A DNA stretch of 64,000 nucleotides from CAWUKT01 sp963923035 (GTDB taxonomy: Bacteria > Bacteroidota > Bacteroidia > J057 > JADKCL01), in contig CAWUKT010000006.1 in assembly GCA_963923035.1 (NCBI GenBank), forward strand, positions 62,001 to 126,000, in the 5' to 3' direction. A program made the position numbers and the translations under genes. The notes under the pieces were generated by a model. The model searched no databases. It worked only from the letters and a program-made list of their open reading frames with translations, and was not told the DNA's origin. Below, in pieces: positions 16,993 through 25,244 of the stretch. Every line of letters begins with the position of its first letter. The first letter of the stretch is position 1.

Positions 16993-17923
16993 GCCGAAAG
17001 ATATGCTTCCGGTGCCAATCCAAAAAATGGGGCGCCGGACGGAGGTTGGGATCAGCGGGAAATTGAAGGGAAAGTTCGGAAAGGGAATTGTAAAATGGAT
17101 CGGGGGGAAAATCGCGGGCCAGTGCCGGACTGACGATGATCTGCCAGTCGGAGGAAATGGTCCAATATCCGGCATCGAAGAGGCGATGAAGGTCCACCCG
17201 GAGGAGGAGCCCATTGCGGATCGACTGGGGCCCTCTTCGGGACCAGGGCTGGATATGAGAGGCTTCCAACAAGGGGAGAATTTGGCATCCCGACACCGCA
17301 CAGGTTCCGTGGTAGGCGCTCAGTAGGGTGCTGCGAAAGCTCTCCTGTCCCAGCCGCACATTCCGGCGGTAGCTGCTCTGATAGGTTTGTTTTTCTGCCA
17401 CTAACTCTTCCACCTGAACCGGAGGCAAATCACGTTCAATCAGCTTTTCCAATTGTGTCCACAGCTCCGCACCTTCTTCATCCTCTGTCGAATAGGTCTT
17501 TCCCGCCACCACCCGGGGACTCATACTGGGCGGCACCTCGATCCAATCTTGCTGGGGGAAGAAGATCGGATCGGTCAGCAATATGCAGCCCAATTCAGGG
17601 TCCAATCCCGGCTTTTTCCCCGCTGCTCCCTTCCTCGCCAAGACCCGCTGCCGAAATTCCAGTTCTGTGGTAAAGCCGTTTTTCCGCCCAAACCGCAACC
17701 AGGTGGCCTGGGGCGACATTCTCCGAAACTCCACAAAAAAACCGACCCCCATGATCTTCCGGGGCTGTCCCTTGACCATGTGAGAGACAAAACAGAAGGG
17801 CTCGTGGTACCCAAGAGAGGAGAAAGTCCGCTTGTCCTGCCGCCAATAGTTGATCTCGTCGAGCTGCTGCCGGCGATAGAAGTTCACCAATTCGGTGTCG
17901 GTAATGGAGAGGAAGAGCTTCAA
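16985..17923 (-). CDS. HNH endonuclease with N-terminal PUA-like domain (predicted restriction endonuclease)
   Basis: A 312-residue two-domain protein. Residues about 1-145 match the PUA-like region of the predicted restriction endonuclease family COG3440 (LDEINYWR, EPFCFVSH, MGVGFFVEF, ATWLRFGRKNG, GCILLTDPIFFPQQDW, GKTYSTEDEEG). Residues about 185-265 are the HNH nuclease: C208/C213, H223 in EASHIQPW, N237 in IRNGLLL and H246 in VDLHRLFDAGY. No ATG is available in frame; TTG at 17923 starts the protein at the family N-terminus (MKLFLSITDTELVNFY). The PUA-like fold suggests recognition of a modified or specific base. It overlaps the MazG-like gene. Confidence 0.85.
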   Translation of the reverse strand: MKLFLSITDTELVNFYRRQQLDEINYWRQDKRTFSSLGYHEPFCFVSHMVKGQPRKIMGVGFFVEFRRMSPQATWLRFGRKNGFTTELEFRQRVLARKGAAGKKPGLDPELGCILLTDPIFFPQQDWIEVPPSMSPRVVAGKTYSTEDEEGAELWTQLEKLIERDLPPVQVEELVAEKQTYQSSYRRNVRLGQESFRSTLLSAYHGTCAVSGCQILPLLEASHIQPWSRRGPQSIRNGLLLRVDLHRLFDAGYWTISSDWQIIVSPALARDFPPDPFYNSLSELSLQFPADPNLRPAPHFLDWHRKHIFRHE

Positions 17924-18030
17924 GCGTACACGTATCGTTTACGTTTGGCTCCAATAACGCGGCTTTAAGGGCAATTGTCAAATGAGAAGCGAGGAGGGGG
18001 AGGAAAAGTAAATGGAAATGGAAAATAGGT

Positions 18031-20367
18031 TCAGTATTCTTTTACAAGTACCCGGACCGTACTGGCCCGGCCCCGGTCGTCCATGCAGGTCACCCGAAGC
18101 GGCCCCGATCCGGCCGCAAAAAACACCTTTTCGCCGGGCGCTCCACTCCGGTAGAAATCGCCGTCCACGTACCAGTAATGCCGATCCGTCCGGGCATCGC
18201 TGGCGGCCTGGAACAAAATTTCCTGACCCGCTCCGGCTTCCAACAAAAACTCCGCCTCGGCCTCTGGGTGAAGAATTTGAGGGCCCGGCCCGTCAAAAGT
18301 GGCCTCACAATCCGGATTGTGGGCGGGCGGATGGGTATAGGCAATCCCGTTGGTTTCGTACCACACCGTCAATTCGGGCGGGTAGATGGGAAAACTGGCC
18401 TTGTGGTAGCCGTCGGGGGGAAGGCAACCGGTGCAGTATTGGATCGAGGTGTCGGCGTTCACATACAGTGGTTTCTCCTGTGCGCAGACCTTTCGGGGAG
18501 AGACGTCCCGGATATAAAAGCCCTTGTGGACATGGGCGCATTCCTCGGAGGGAATATGACCGGTTTCGAGGCAAATGTCCCGTTTCCAGACATTGGCGGG
18601 GCGGGGAAAACTGCCTTTGTCCGGTCCCGCTTCCAGCGCCCCAAACAGATCGAACAACAGGGGAACCGCCATCGTGGTCCCCGAAAGGTCCGGGACGCCC
18701 TGGCCGCTGAAATTTCCCACCCATACCCCGATGGTATACCGCGGGGTAAATCCGATGCTCCACGCATCCCGCCGCCCGTAACTCGTCCCCGTTTTCCACG
18801 CAATCCGGGCGCGGTTCGTGGCCGCCACTACATCATTGGGCAGGTCCGGCCGCTCAATCCCACTCAGAATATCGTGGATCAACCAGGCCGATGCCTCCGA
18901 GAACAGGGGAAAGCCTTGGGGAAGGCTGTCCGTGGTCTGCGTGAACCGGAGGGGCCGGAGCCGCCCCCCGTGCGCAAAGGCCCCAAACATGCGGGTCAAT
19001 TCCTCCAGGGTGGTCCCACATCCCCCCAGGATCACCGACAAGCCCAACTGTTCGCGCTGCCGGACGATGGTCCGGAACCCCGCAATGGCCATCAGATCGA
19101 GGAACTTATCGTATCCGACCCGCTCCAAGGTATGGACGGCCGTGATGTTCAAGGAGTGGCGCAGCGCGTAGCTGACACTGACCGGCCCCCGAAACTTCTC
19201 ATCGTAATTGTCAGGCTGGTAGCCATTCCAATTGGTCGGCAGGTCGAGGAGGCGGCTGTCCGGCGTCAACTTTCCCTGGTCGAATGCCATCGCATAGACG
19301 ATGGGTTTCAGCGTCGATCCGGGGGACCGAATCGCCTGGATGCCATCCACCTGACCGGCCGCCGCAACATCCTTGAAATCGGCCGAGCCGCAATAAGCGC
19401 GGACTTCCGCCGTGGCATTGTCCACGACCAATACGGCTCCGTTGGAGATGCCGCGGGCACGGGCCCGTCGGATATAATTGGCCAGCAAACGCTCACTCAA
19501 CTGCTGGATTTCCAGGTCCAGGGTGGAGTTAATTTCTGGTCCCGCTTCGGTGGCGACGAGGCGTTGACTGAAATGGGGGGCCAGGGGCTCGAGGGAATGG
19601 CGCTGAACATTGACGGGCTCGAGGAGCGCAGCCTGGATCTGGGCTTCGGGAAAGATTTCCCGTTCCTGGAAGCGGAGCAGCCATTTGTTGCGGGCGTCCC
19701 GGGCCGCTTCCTGGCGGGTGTCCATCCGGAGCGAATTGGGGCGGTTGGGGATCACGGCCAGCAGGGTCGCCTGGGACAGGCTGAGTTGGCTGGGCGGCCG
19801 CTCAAAATAGAGGTGAGACGCCGCGGTAATGCCTTCGATATTGCCTCCGTAGGGCAGGTAACTCAGGTACATTTCCAGAATCTCCGACTTCGAGTTGTGC
19901 CATTCCAATTGCAGGGCCCGGAAGACCTCGCGCACTTTATTTCCCAGCGTCCGGGGCTTGGGTTCGAGGAGCCGCGCCACCTGCATGGTGATGGTAGAGG
20001 CCCCGGAGGTCCGTCTTCCGGTCACCACATTGTTCCACGCGGCCCGCACAATGGCGAGCGGATTCACCCCGGGATGGTAATAGAACCAACGGTCTTCTTT
20101 GGCGATGATGGCCGTTCGGAGGTCTTCGGAGATGGTCTCCGGATCGGTGCGGAGGCGCCATTTGTCGTCGTCCGAGAGGTAGGCCGCGAGGAGACCGCCA
20201 TTCCGGTCATAGACGACGGGCGAGTAGGTTTTGGCGGGGGGGAGGGGGAATGCGTAGTCGAGAATGAGAAAGGAAACGAATAACAAAACGAGGGCCACGA
20301 GCCAATTCCGGGGACGGAACAGACGGCGGAGTTTACGTTTGCTATTGGATGTGAGCAGCCGGGCCAC
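18031..20367 (-). CDS. pbpC: Penicillin-binding protein 1C
   Basis: A 778-residue bifunctional peptidoglycan synthase anchored by one N-terminal helix (about 22-38). The glycosyltransferase-51 domain (about 50-225) has the catalytic Glu in EDRWFYYH (E91) and the RRTSGASTITMQVARLL motif (118-134). The transpeptidase domain (about 285-590) has SxxK at S351-T-L-K354, SLN at 405-407 and KTG at 525-527. The last 90 residues are the PBP1C-specific C-terminal domain. The start is GTG at 20367, directly after the TAA of the upstream gene (20368), so it is likely translationally coupled. It is last in an operon with an M48 protease and a small secreted protein; the alpha-2-macroglobulin partner often seen with pbpC is absent here. 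Confidence 0.95.
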   Translation of the reverse strand: MARLLTSNSKRKLRRLFRPRNWLVALVLLFVSFLILDYAFPLPPAKTYSPVVYDRNGGLLAAYLSDDDKWRLRTDPETISEDLRTAIIAKEDRWFYYHPGVNPLAIVRAAWNNVVTGRRTSGASTITMQVARLLEPKPRTLGNKVREVFRALQLEWHNSKSEILEMYLSYLPYGGNIEGITAASHLYFERPPSQLSLSQATLLAVIPNRPNSLRMDTRQEAARDARNKWLLRFQEREIFPEAQIQAALLEPVNVQRHSLEPLAPHFSQRLVATEAGPEINSTLDLEIQQLSERLLANYIRRARARGISNGAVLVVDNATAEVRAYCGSADFKDVAAAGQVDGIQAIRSPGSTLKPIVYAMAFDQGKLTPDSRLLDLPTNWNGYQPDNYDEKFRGPVSVSYALRHSLNITAVHTLERVGYDKFLDLMAIAGFRTIVRQREQLGLSVILGGCGTTLEELTRMFGAFAHGGRLRPLRFTQTTDSLPQGFPLFSEASAWLIHDILSGIERPDLPNDVVAATNRARIAWKTGTSYGRRDAWSIGFTPRYTIGVWVGNFSGQGVPDLSGTTMAVPLLFDLFGALEAGPDKGSFPRPANVWKRDICLETGHIPSEECAHVHKGFYIRDVSPRKVCAQEKPLYVNADTSIQYCTGCLPPDGYHKASFPIYPPELTVWYETNGIAYTHPPAHNPDCEATFDGPGPQILHPEAEAEFLLEAGAGQEILFQAASDARTDRHYWYVDGDFYRSGAPGEKVFFAAGSGPLRVTCMDDRGRASTVRVLVKEY

Positions 20368-21036
20368 TTACAAAAGTACGCAGAGTCCGGATTTGAATTG
20401 CAACAGTTGTTGAAGGGATTGGGTACCACGGATGTCGCGGCGGATGGTCGGCGAATCTTCCAGGCCCAGAGAGCCGGTCATGGCGAGGATGCCCGCGATG
20501 TTGAGCATGATGCGGTCGGTCACGAGGAAATTGCGGCCCCATTCGATGCCGTAGGAGGAGACGGAAGGCCGGATCTCATAAATGGCGGCATGGTCAGGGC
20601 CCTCCACGACCCGGCGGATGCCGGGCAAATAGGTCCCGAAGCTCAGGGCGAGGTAGTCTCCGACCGGAGCGATGCGGCCGCTGCGGGGGAAGGGGAAAAA
20701 CTCGAAGGCGATGTTGAAGCCGGGCGCCTGGATCTCGAAGACGGACTCGATTTCCTGCGGATCGGCATCCGCAGTGGGCAGGAACCCATCCATGGTGTAC
20801 TGCGTGAAGTTCCCCGCGATGCGGAGGTTGACGCGTTTGGAGAGGGTGGTCGAGACGTGGACGCTGTGCTGGAACAGGAAATTGTGGAAGCCATTGCGGG
20901 TCAGCTCGGGAAAGGTCCCCACAAAATAGCCGATCTGGGTCCGCTTGCCGAGGTAGCCCGGGTTTTGGGGGGTCTGAGCCTGGATTTCGTGTCCCAAGGC
21001 CAGGATCAGCAGGAGCCAAACGAAGCGGTGGATCAT
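20368..21036 (-). CDS. Small exported protein, possible outer-membrane beta-barrel
   Basis: A 222-residue protein starting with a signal peptide (MIHRFVWLLLILALGHEIQAQ). I do not recognise the family. The mature part has alternating hydrophobic and aromatic stretches typical of membrane beta strands (TQIGYFVGTFPEL, FNIAFEFFPFP, DYLALSFGTYLPG, YGIEWGRNFLV) and would suit an eight-stranded barrel. The ATG at 21036 overlaps the upstream protease gene by 4 bp, which fixes this start over the longer frame to 21162. It is the middle gene of the envelope operon with pbpC. Confidence 0.72.
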   Translation of the reverse strand: MIHRFVWLLLILALGHEIQAQTPQNPGYLGKRTQIGYFVGTFPELTRNGFHNFLFQHSVHVSTTLSKRVNLRIAGNFTQYTMDGFLPTADADPQEIESVFEIQAPGFNIAFEFFPFPRSGRIAPVGDYLALSFGTYLPGIRRVVEGPDHAAIYEIRPSVSSYGIEWGRNFLVTDRIMLNIAGILAMTGSLGLEDSPTIRRDIRGTQSLQQLLQFKSGLCVLL

Positions 21037-23498
21037 GGCTGGGACTTGATTTGGAGGAAGGAATAGTAAAAGGCGGACTTGAGGCGGCGCGGGGTCGCCT
21101 TGCCGCGGATCATCCGCGTCTCGTCCATGACCATTTTCCCCGTTTTCACATCCCACAACCAATTCACATAGTAAACCTTGCGCTTGGGCTTGATGATATA
21201 GTAGAGGGAAAAGGGAATGGTCACGACGCCGTAGAACGCATAGAGCGCGGACCTCAGTTCGGCGCGGTCCATATAGGACCGGTCCGCAATGATGCCGCCG
21301 GTGATCCCGATGTATCGGGTGCCATACCCTTCCAGCAGCTGCTCGGCTTCCGCTTGGTAGGGGTTGGGAACCGTGGATTCGGGGCCGTTCTCCAGTTTGG
21401 CCCCGAGCCAGGACCGCAGGGTGACCATGTCGTTGAACCGCTTGGTGTCATCCTTTTTCAGGTTGATCGTGGACAGCATTTCCACCTCCAATCCCGTCAG
21501 ATCAGCCATTTCCTCGATCAAATCCGTGAATTGCATTTGCCCTGCTTCTCCGCCCAGATAGTCGACCTCTTCGCTTTTCTCATTCACCTTCCGCACCATC
21601 GGTGTCAGGTAAATGACCTTGTCGAGGTTCAGGGTCAGGCCCGTCTTCCGATTCATCCGAAACTCTCGCGTATCCACATCCAATTCCGGATCGATGTCGT
21701 CTTCCCGCGACGACCAAATGCCTTCGTCCTGGTCCCAATCCACCATTTTGCGGTCGTAAATCCGCTCAAATTCGGGGTCCTGAAACAGGTCCACAAAGGC
21801 GCTGTACAGGAAATAGTGGTCCCGGCTCCGGTGGTCATCGAGCCGCTTTTGCAGCGCCAATTGGGCTTCGCGTTTCCGGTCCCGGGGATCTTGTTCCCCG
21901 TCGTCGACGGGGTAGACGTCCGCCAGGCCGATCACCTTGTCGGGAAGGCTATCACTTTCCAGTGTGTCAGTGGCTCCGATCTCCTTTTCCACTTCTTCCT
22001 CCTCATCCGCCTCCATCAACGTCGTCAAAGTCCGCGATTTGATTTGTCCGTCCACCATTTCCACCTCTTCTTCCACCACCTCCGCAAACATCTCCTCGAT
22101 GCTCATCCCGGTCGCCGCGCGTTCCATTCGCTTGGAATAGATCTCGTTGTTCTCGATGAATTTCTCCAGGACATCCATGGCCTGGTCGTAGAAAATCGGG
22201 TCCTCGGGATACTCCTGGTGCAATTGCCAGAGGTAATTGACCGTCAGGGCCGTCAATTCGGATTTGCTCAGCTTCTCGAACAGGTAGAAGAGTTGCTGGG
22301 ATTCGCCCTCGATCTCGTCGTATTCGAGGTGGATGTCATAGAAGGAATTGCCATTGCGGTGGAGGGTGAGAGCGTAGAGGGCCTCGGCAATGCTGTTTCG
22401 GAGAAAATAGCCGTTGGGATCGTGTTGTTGGAGGAGAAAGGCCTGGTAAATGGCGTGTTCATAGCGTTCGTTTTTCAGGTACAAATCCACCATCTCGTAG
22501 CGGCAGGTCTTCTGGGCCAATTGGAACCGTTCCGGGGCGAAGATATGGGTGGGGCCTTCCAGGTCCTCTACCCGGACCATCTTTCTTTCCACCACCTCCC
22601 GCCGGGTAGCGATATTGGGGTGGTCCATTTCGGAGTCGTCGTAGTCTTCCCGGGCCGAAATTTCCTGGACCTCATCCAGTTGGAGGTAGGGGGGGAGCCA
22701 AAAATGATCGGTTTCGAAGAAGGACAACGGGAATTCCCGCTCCTCGTAGGGCAGGTAAGAATACCGCATGACCTCGAAGACCTTCTCGGCTTCACCGGCC
22801 GCAAATGCAGATTCCAGGTACAAGTCGAGGCCGACGGAATCGGCCTCCAACTCCTGGTCCCGCGAATAGCGGTTCTTGGCGAGGAGGAAATCCTCGTAGT
22901 CGTTCACACTGACGATCCGGCGCTGTTGCAGGTCGGTCTGGGTCCGGACGAACCGGTTGATGGGATGTTGTTGGAGGTAATGCTGGAACTCGTGGCAGAG
23001 GATATATGCCAGTTGGGCCTCGCTGCCCACCTTGTTGAGCAGGCCGGCGTGGACGAGGACGATGCCGTTGTTGGTACAGAAGGCATTGACCTGGGGGGAG
23101 CGGACCAGGAATACCCGGATCGAGTCCCGGGCTTCAGGCTGTTCCCGCAGGAGGTAGTCCTTAAGGTCGTTCAGGTAGCCGCCCACGGGATCGTTGTACA
23201 GCACCTTTCCACTCAGCAGAATATCATCGAGGGTATAATTGCTTTGGAGGAGGAATTCTTCTTTGGCCCGGAGCTCGATTTTGTCTCCCCTGCGGTCCAG
23301 TTTGGACCGTTCGGCCTCATACTTTTCAGAGGTGCGGCGCAATAGAAAGTCGGGAAGTTCGCCGGCGCTTTGGAGGGGTTGATAGCGGTCGAAGTCCTGA
23401 GCGATGCCGGTGGAAGCAAGCAGGGAAAAAAGCAGCAGCAGAAGGGAAATTTGCGGAGCGCGGACACAGTTCAATTTTCCGGGGGGCTTGTCTGGCAT
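21033..23498 (-). CDS. M48 family zinc metalloprotease with large C-terminal extension
   Basis: An 821-residue exported protease. The start at 23498 gives a signal peptide (hydrophobic 16-30, ending GIAQ) and sits 3 nt after a perfect TATATTTG box; the longer frame to 23582 would run through that promoter. The peptidase core is at about 95-260, with HEFQH (H169, E170, H173) and the third zinc ligand in ELEAD (E216). The remaining 550 residues are not a known domain to me: TPR-like helices (about 330-450), an acidic linker (EEEVEMV, EADEEEEVEKE) and a mixed C-terminal region ending in a beta-rich part. It probably acts in the periplasm on envelope proteins. Confidence 0.87.
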   Translation of the reverse strand: MPDKPPGKLNCVRAPQISLLLLLFSLLASTGIAQDFDRYQPLQSAGELPDFLLRRTSEKYEAERSKLDRRGDKIELRAKEEFLLQSNYTLDDILLSGKVLYNDPVGGYLNDLKDYLLREQPEARDSIRVFLVRSPQVNAFCTNNGIVLVHAGLLNKVGSEAQLAYILCHEFQHYLQQHPINRFVRTQTDLQQRRIVSVNDYEDFLLAKNRYSRDQELEADSVGLDLYLESAFAAGEAEKVFEVMRYSYLPYEEREFPLSFFETDHFWLPPYLQLDEVQEISAREDYDDSEMDHPNIATRREVVERKMVRVEDLEGPTHIFAPERFQLAQKTCRYEMVDLYLKNERYEHAIYQAFLLQQHDPNGYFLRNSIAEALYALTLHRNGNSFYDIHLEYDEIEGESQQLFYLFEKLSKSELTALTVNYLWQLHQEYPEDPIFYDQAMDVLEKFIENNEIYSKRMERAATGMSIEEMFAEVVEEEVEMVDGQIKSRTLTTLMEADEEEEVEKEIGATDTLESDSLPDKVIGLADVYPVDDGEQDPRDRKREAQLALQKRLDDHRSRDHYFLYSAFVDLFQDPEFERIYDRKMVDWDQDEGIWSSREDDIDPELDVDTREFRMNRKTGLTLNLDKVIYLTPMVRKVNEKSEEVDYLGGEAGQMQFTDLIEEMADLTGLEVEMLSTINLKKDDTKRFNDMVTLRSWLGAKLENGPESTVPNPYQAEAEQLLEGYGTRYIGITGGIIADRSYMDRAELRSALYAFYGVVTIPFSLYYIIKPKRKVYYVNWLWDVKTGKMVMDETRMIRGKATPRRLKSAFYYSFLQIKSQP

Positions 23499-23501
23499 AA
23501 T

Positions 23502-23529
23502 CAAATATAACAAAACCGGAGCAATCAAA
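23502..23529 (-). promoter_or_regulatory. Promoter of the M48-pbpC operon
   Basis: The -7 box TATATTTG is at 23502-23509 on the minus strand, and a TTTG at 23526-23529 could be the -33 element (16-nt gap, slightly short). Only 3 nt separate the -7 box from the ATG at 23498, so the mRNA would be leaderless or nearly so. Confidence 0.65.
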
Positions 23530-23555
23530 TTGGTCGGGAACAGGGCCAAAATGAA

Positions 23556-23579
23556 GGTGGGCACCTTCCGGCGCCCACC
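23556..23579 (-). terminator. Terminator of the first S74/T9SS array gene
   Basis: GGTGGGC (23556-23562) pairs with GCCCACC (23573-23579), between the array gene and the protease promoter. The T tract is poor. Confidence 0.6.
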
Positions 23580-23617
23580 CATCTCAAACTATCATCGTAC
23601 TAAAAAAGTCTTGAACC

Positions 23618-24904
23618 TTACTTGGTGAGGATCATCCGCTTGGTGTCGATCTCAGCGCCATCGGAAACGAGGGAGTAGAAGTACATTCCAGCTTCCAGCT
23701 CGCTGCCGTCGATGACGACTTTGCTTTCCCCCGTCTTGAGGTCATAGCTGCGGAGTTGGCGGCCATTCATGTCGAAGACGAGGAGTTGAGGGGCATTGTT
23801 TCCTTCGGGAATGAAGTAACGGATTTCGGTTGCCCGGTCAAAAGGATTGGGCGTGTTCTGGAACAGTTCGGCGGGCTGCATGGCACCGAGGGCGCTGCTT
23901 CCCTTGCCGTTCGGGCTGAGGCCGAGCTGGGCTTCGATGGCGGCGAGGCGATCGGTCAGTTCAGCATTTTCAGCTTCCAGTTCCTTGTTCTTGGCATCCA
24001 GTTCCTTCATGCCTTCTACGAGGTAAGGGACAACGCCGTCATAGTTGACTGCCTTGTAGCCTTGGTCGTCCGTAGCCACGAGGTGGGGGAGGATTTCTTC
24101 AACTTCCTGGGCAATGAAACCAGCAAAGGTGCCTTCACCGAAGTCGAATTCAGCTTCGCCGAACTCTTCGTCAGCGCGGTACTGGTAAGTGGTACCCCGG
24201 AGGTTGTTGACGATGGCCATGCCATTTTCAATGGTGGCGATGTCCTTCTTCAGGCGGGCATCGGAAGCGATGACCGTGGACTGGACGCGGAGGAGACCGT
24301 TGACGTCCAGCGTAAAGCTGGGATTCACCCGTTCGATGCCGACGCGGCCGAAGCAAGGCTGGGAGAACGAAACCGGAGTGAGGCAGAAGAGGCTCGGGCC
24401 TCCGATGCTGACCTGCTTGCTGGTAGCCGGCACAACATTGACAATGTCATACTTGACCAGGGTGGGCGGGCCTACGGTTTGGTTCTGGAGGAAATAGCTG
24501 ATGTCCAGACGACTCGGTCCAAACTTGTCGAAGATTTCAATGCTCGCAGCACTCGAAAATACATCCCCGAAGGCGATGTCAGAATCAAATTTCAGTCCGT
24601 CGGTATTTTGCCGGAGGTCAATTTGATACAGGGTGGCGGCATCGCGGCGCTGGTTGCGGAGGCCGTAGGGGAAATCACCCGTGACCGGCACCGGGAAAGG
24701 AGCGCGTCCGAGGGCAGCCCATTCTTCGCTGCCAGTAAAGGTTCCGAAACCGCTCTGGTTGTGTCCAATTTGACCACCATTGGGGTTCGTGTTGAAAAAG
24801 CCGCCGCTAAAGTTGTAGGCGAACTGTTGGGCCTGGACTGAGGAGGAATCCATCAGCAGAAAGGCCAGAAGAGCAAGTGACAGAATGGTAATTCTGGATT
24901 TCAT
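23618..24904 (-). CDS. S74 chaperone (tail-fibre) domain protein with T9SS sorting domain, copy 1
   Basis: A 428-residue exported protein: signal peptide 1-26 (ending VQAQ); a passenger region of about 27-205; an S74 intramolecular chaperone domain of about 208-300 with the SDARLKKDI motif (S214-D215) and GFIAQEVEEILPHLV (262-276); a heptad-like coiled coil at about 300-328; and a T9SS sorting domain (QNTPNPFDRATEIRYF to TKRMILTK, 349-428). S74 domains trimerise and in phage tailspikes self-cleave at the Ser of the SD motif. The array's copies share this layout; this copy is closest to the one at 27955-29211 in its passenger. Function is unknown; probably a trimeric surface protein. Confidence 0.9.
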   Translation of the reverse strand: MKSRITILSLALLAFLLMDSSSVQAQQFAYNFSGGFFNTNPNGGQIGHNQSGFGTFTGSEEWAALGRAPFPVPVTGDFPYGLRNQRRDAATLYQIDLRQNTDGLKFDSDIAFGDVFSSAASIEIFDKFGPSRLDISYFLQNQTVGPPTLVKYDIVNVVPATSKQVSIGGPSLFCLTPVSFSQPCFGRVGIERVNPSFTLDVNGLLRVQSTVIASDARLKKDIATIENGMAIVNNLRGTTYQYRADEEFGEAEFDFGEGTFAGFIAQEVEEILPHLVATDDQGYKAVNYDGVVPYLVEGMKELDAKNKELEAENAELTDRLAAIEAQLGLSPNGKGSSALGAMQPAELFQNTPNPFDRATEIRYFIPEGNNAPQLLVFDMNGRQLRSYDLKTGESKVVIDGSELEAGMYFYSLVSDGAEIDTKRMILTK

Positions 24905-24924
24905 AAGTGATTTATGATTGATAT

Positions 24925-24954
24925 AAAAAGGAGCTGCCAGGCATTGACAGCCCC
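24925..24954 (-). terminator. Terminator downstream of the truncated array copy
   Basis: GGAGCTGCCA (24930-24939) pairs with TGACAGCCCC (24945-24954) with one mismatch and G-U pairing. The minus strand continues into TTTTTATAT. Confidence 0.7.
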
Positions 24955-24961
24955 GAAAAAA

Positions 24962-25171
24962 TTACTTGGTAAGAATCATGCGCTTGGTCGCGATTTCCTC
25001 GCCGTTGGCGAGGAGCGAATAGATGTACATGCCGGCTTCGAGTTCGTTGCCCTGGATGGTCACCGAACCTTCACCCGCTTCGCGGAGGTCGTAGCTGCGG
25101 AGCTGGCGGCCGTTCATGTCGAAGACGATGAGTTGGGCCTGGGCGCTGTTGGCCGGCAGGAAATAGCGAAT
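24962..25171 (-). pseudogene. Remnant of a fifth S74/T9SS gene: sorting domain only
   Basis: The frame reads IRYFLPANSAQAQLIVFD, then NGRQLRSYDLREAG, ending TKRMILTK-stop. These 69 codons equal the T9SS sorting domain of the neighbouring array genes. The codon just upstream is TAG where neighbours have GAG (Glu), and beyond it similarity fades within a few codons. Signal peptide, passenger, S74 domain and any start are absent, so it cannot make an exported protein. It retains its own terminator, which shows it was once a complete array member. Confidence 0.85.
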
Positions 25172-25210
25172 CTAGGTTGCATGCGGAGAGGTTTAGAAGA
25201 AAATGAAGAG

Positions 25211-25233
25211 GGCTGCCAGTCTCCCTGGCAGCC
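25211..25233 (-). terminator. Terminator of array copy 2
   Basis: A perfect 9-bp stem GGCTGCCAG/CTGGCAGCC with a 5-nt loop, just after the stop at 25245. The T tract is weak. Confidence 0.72.
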
Positions 25234-25244
25234 AATAACAGAAT

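Noticed and set aside
18178..20283. 701-codon plus-strand frame opposite pbpC
   Set aside because: pbpC has all catalytic motifs; the plus frame is an antisense artefact.
21051..23345. 764-codon plus-strand frame opposite the M48 protease
   Set aside because: The minus frame has signal peptide, HEFQH and promoter; the plus frame is rich in V, H and D with no motif.
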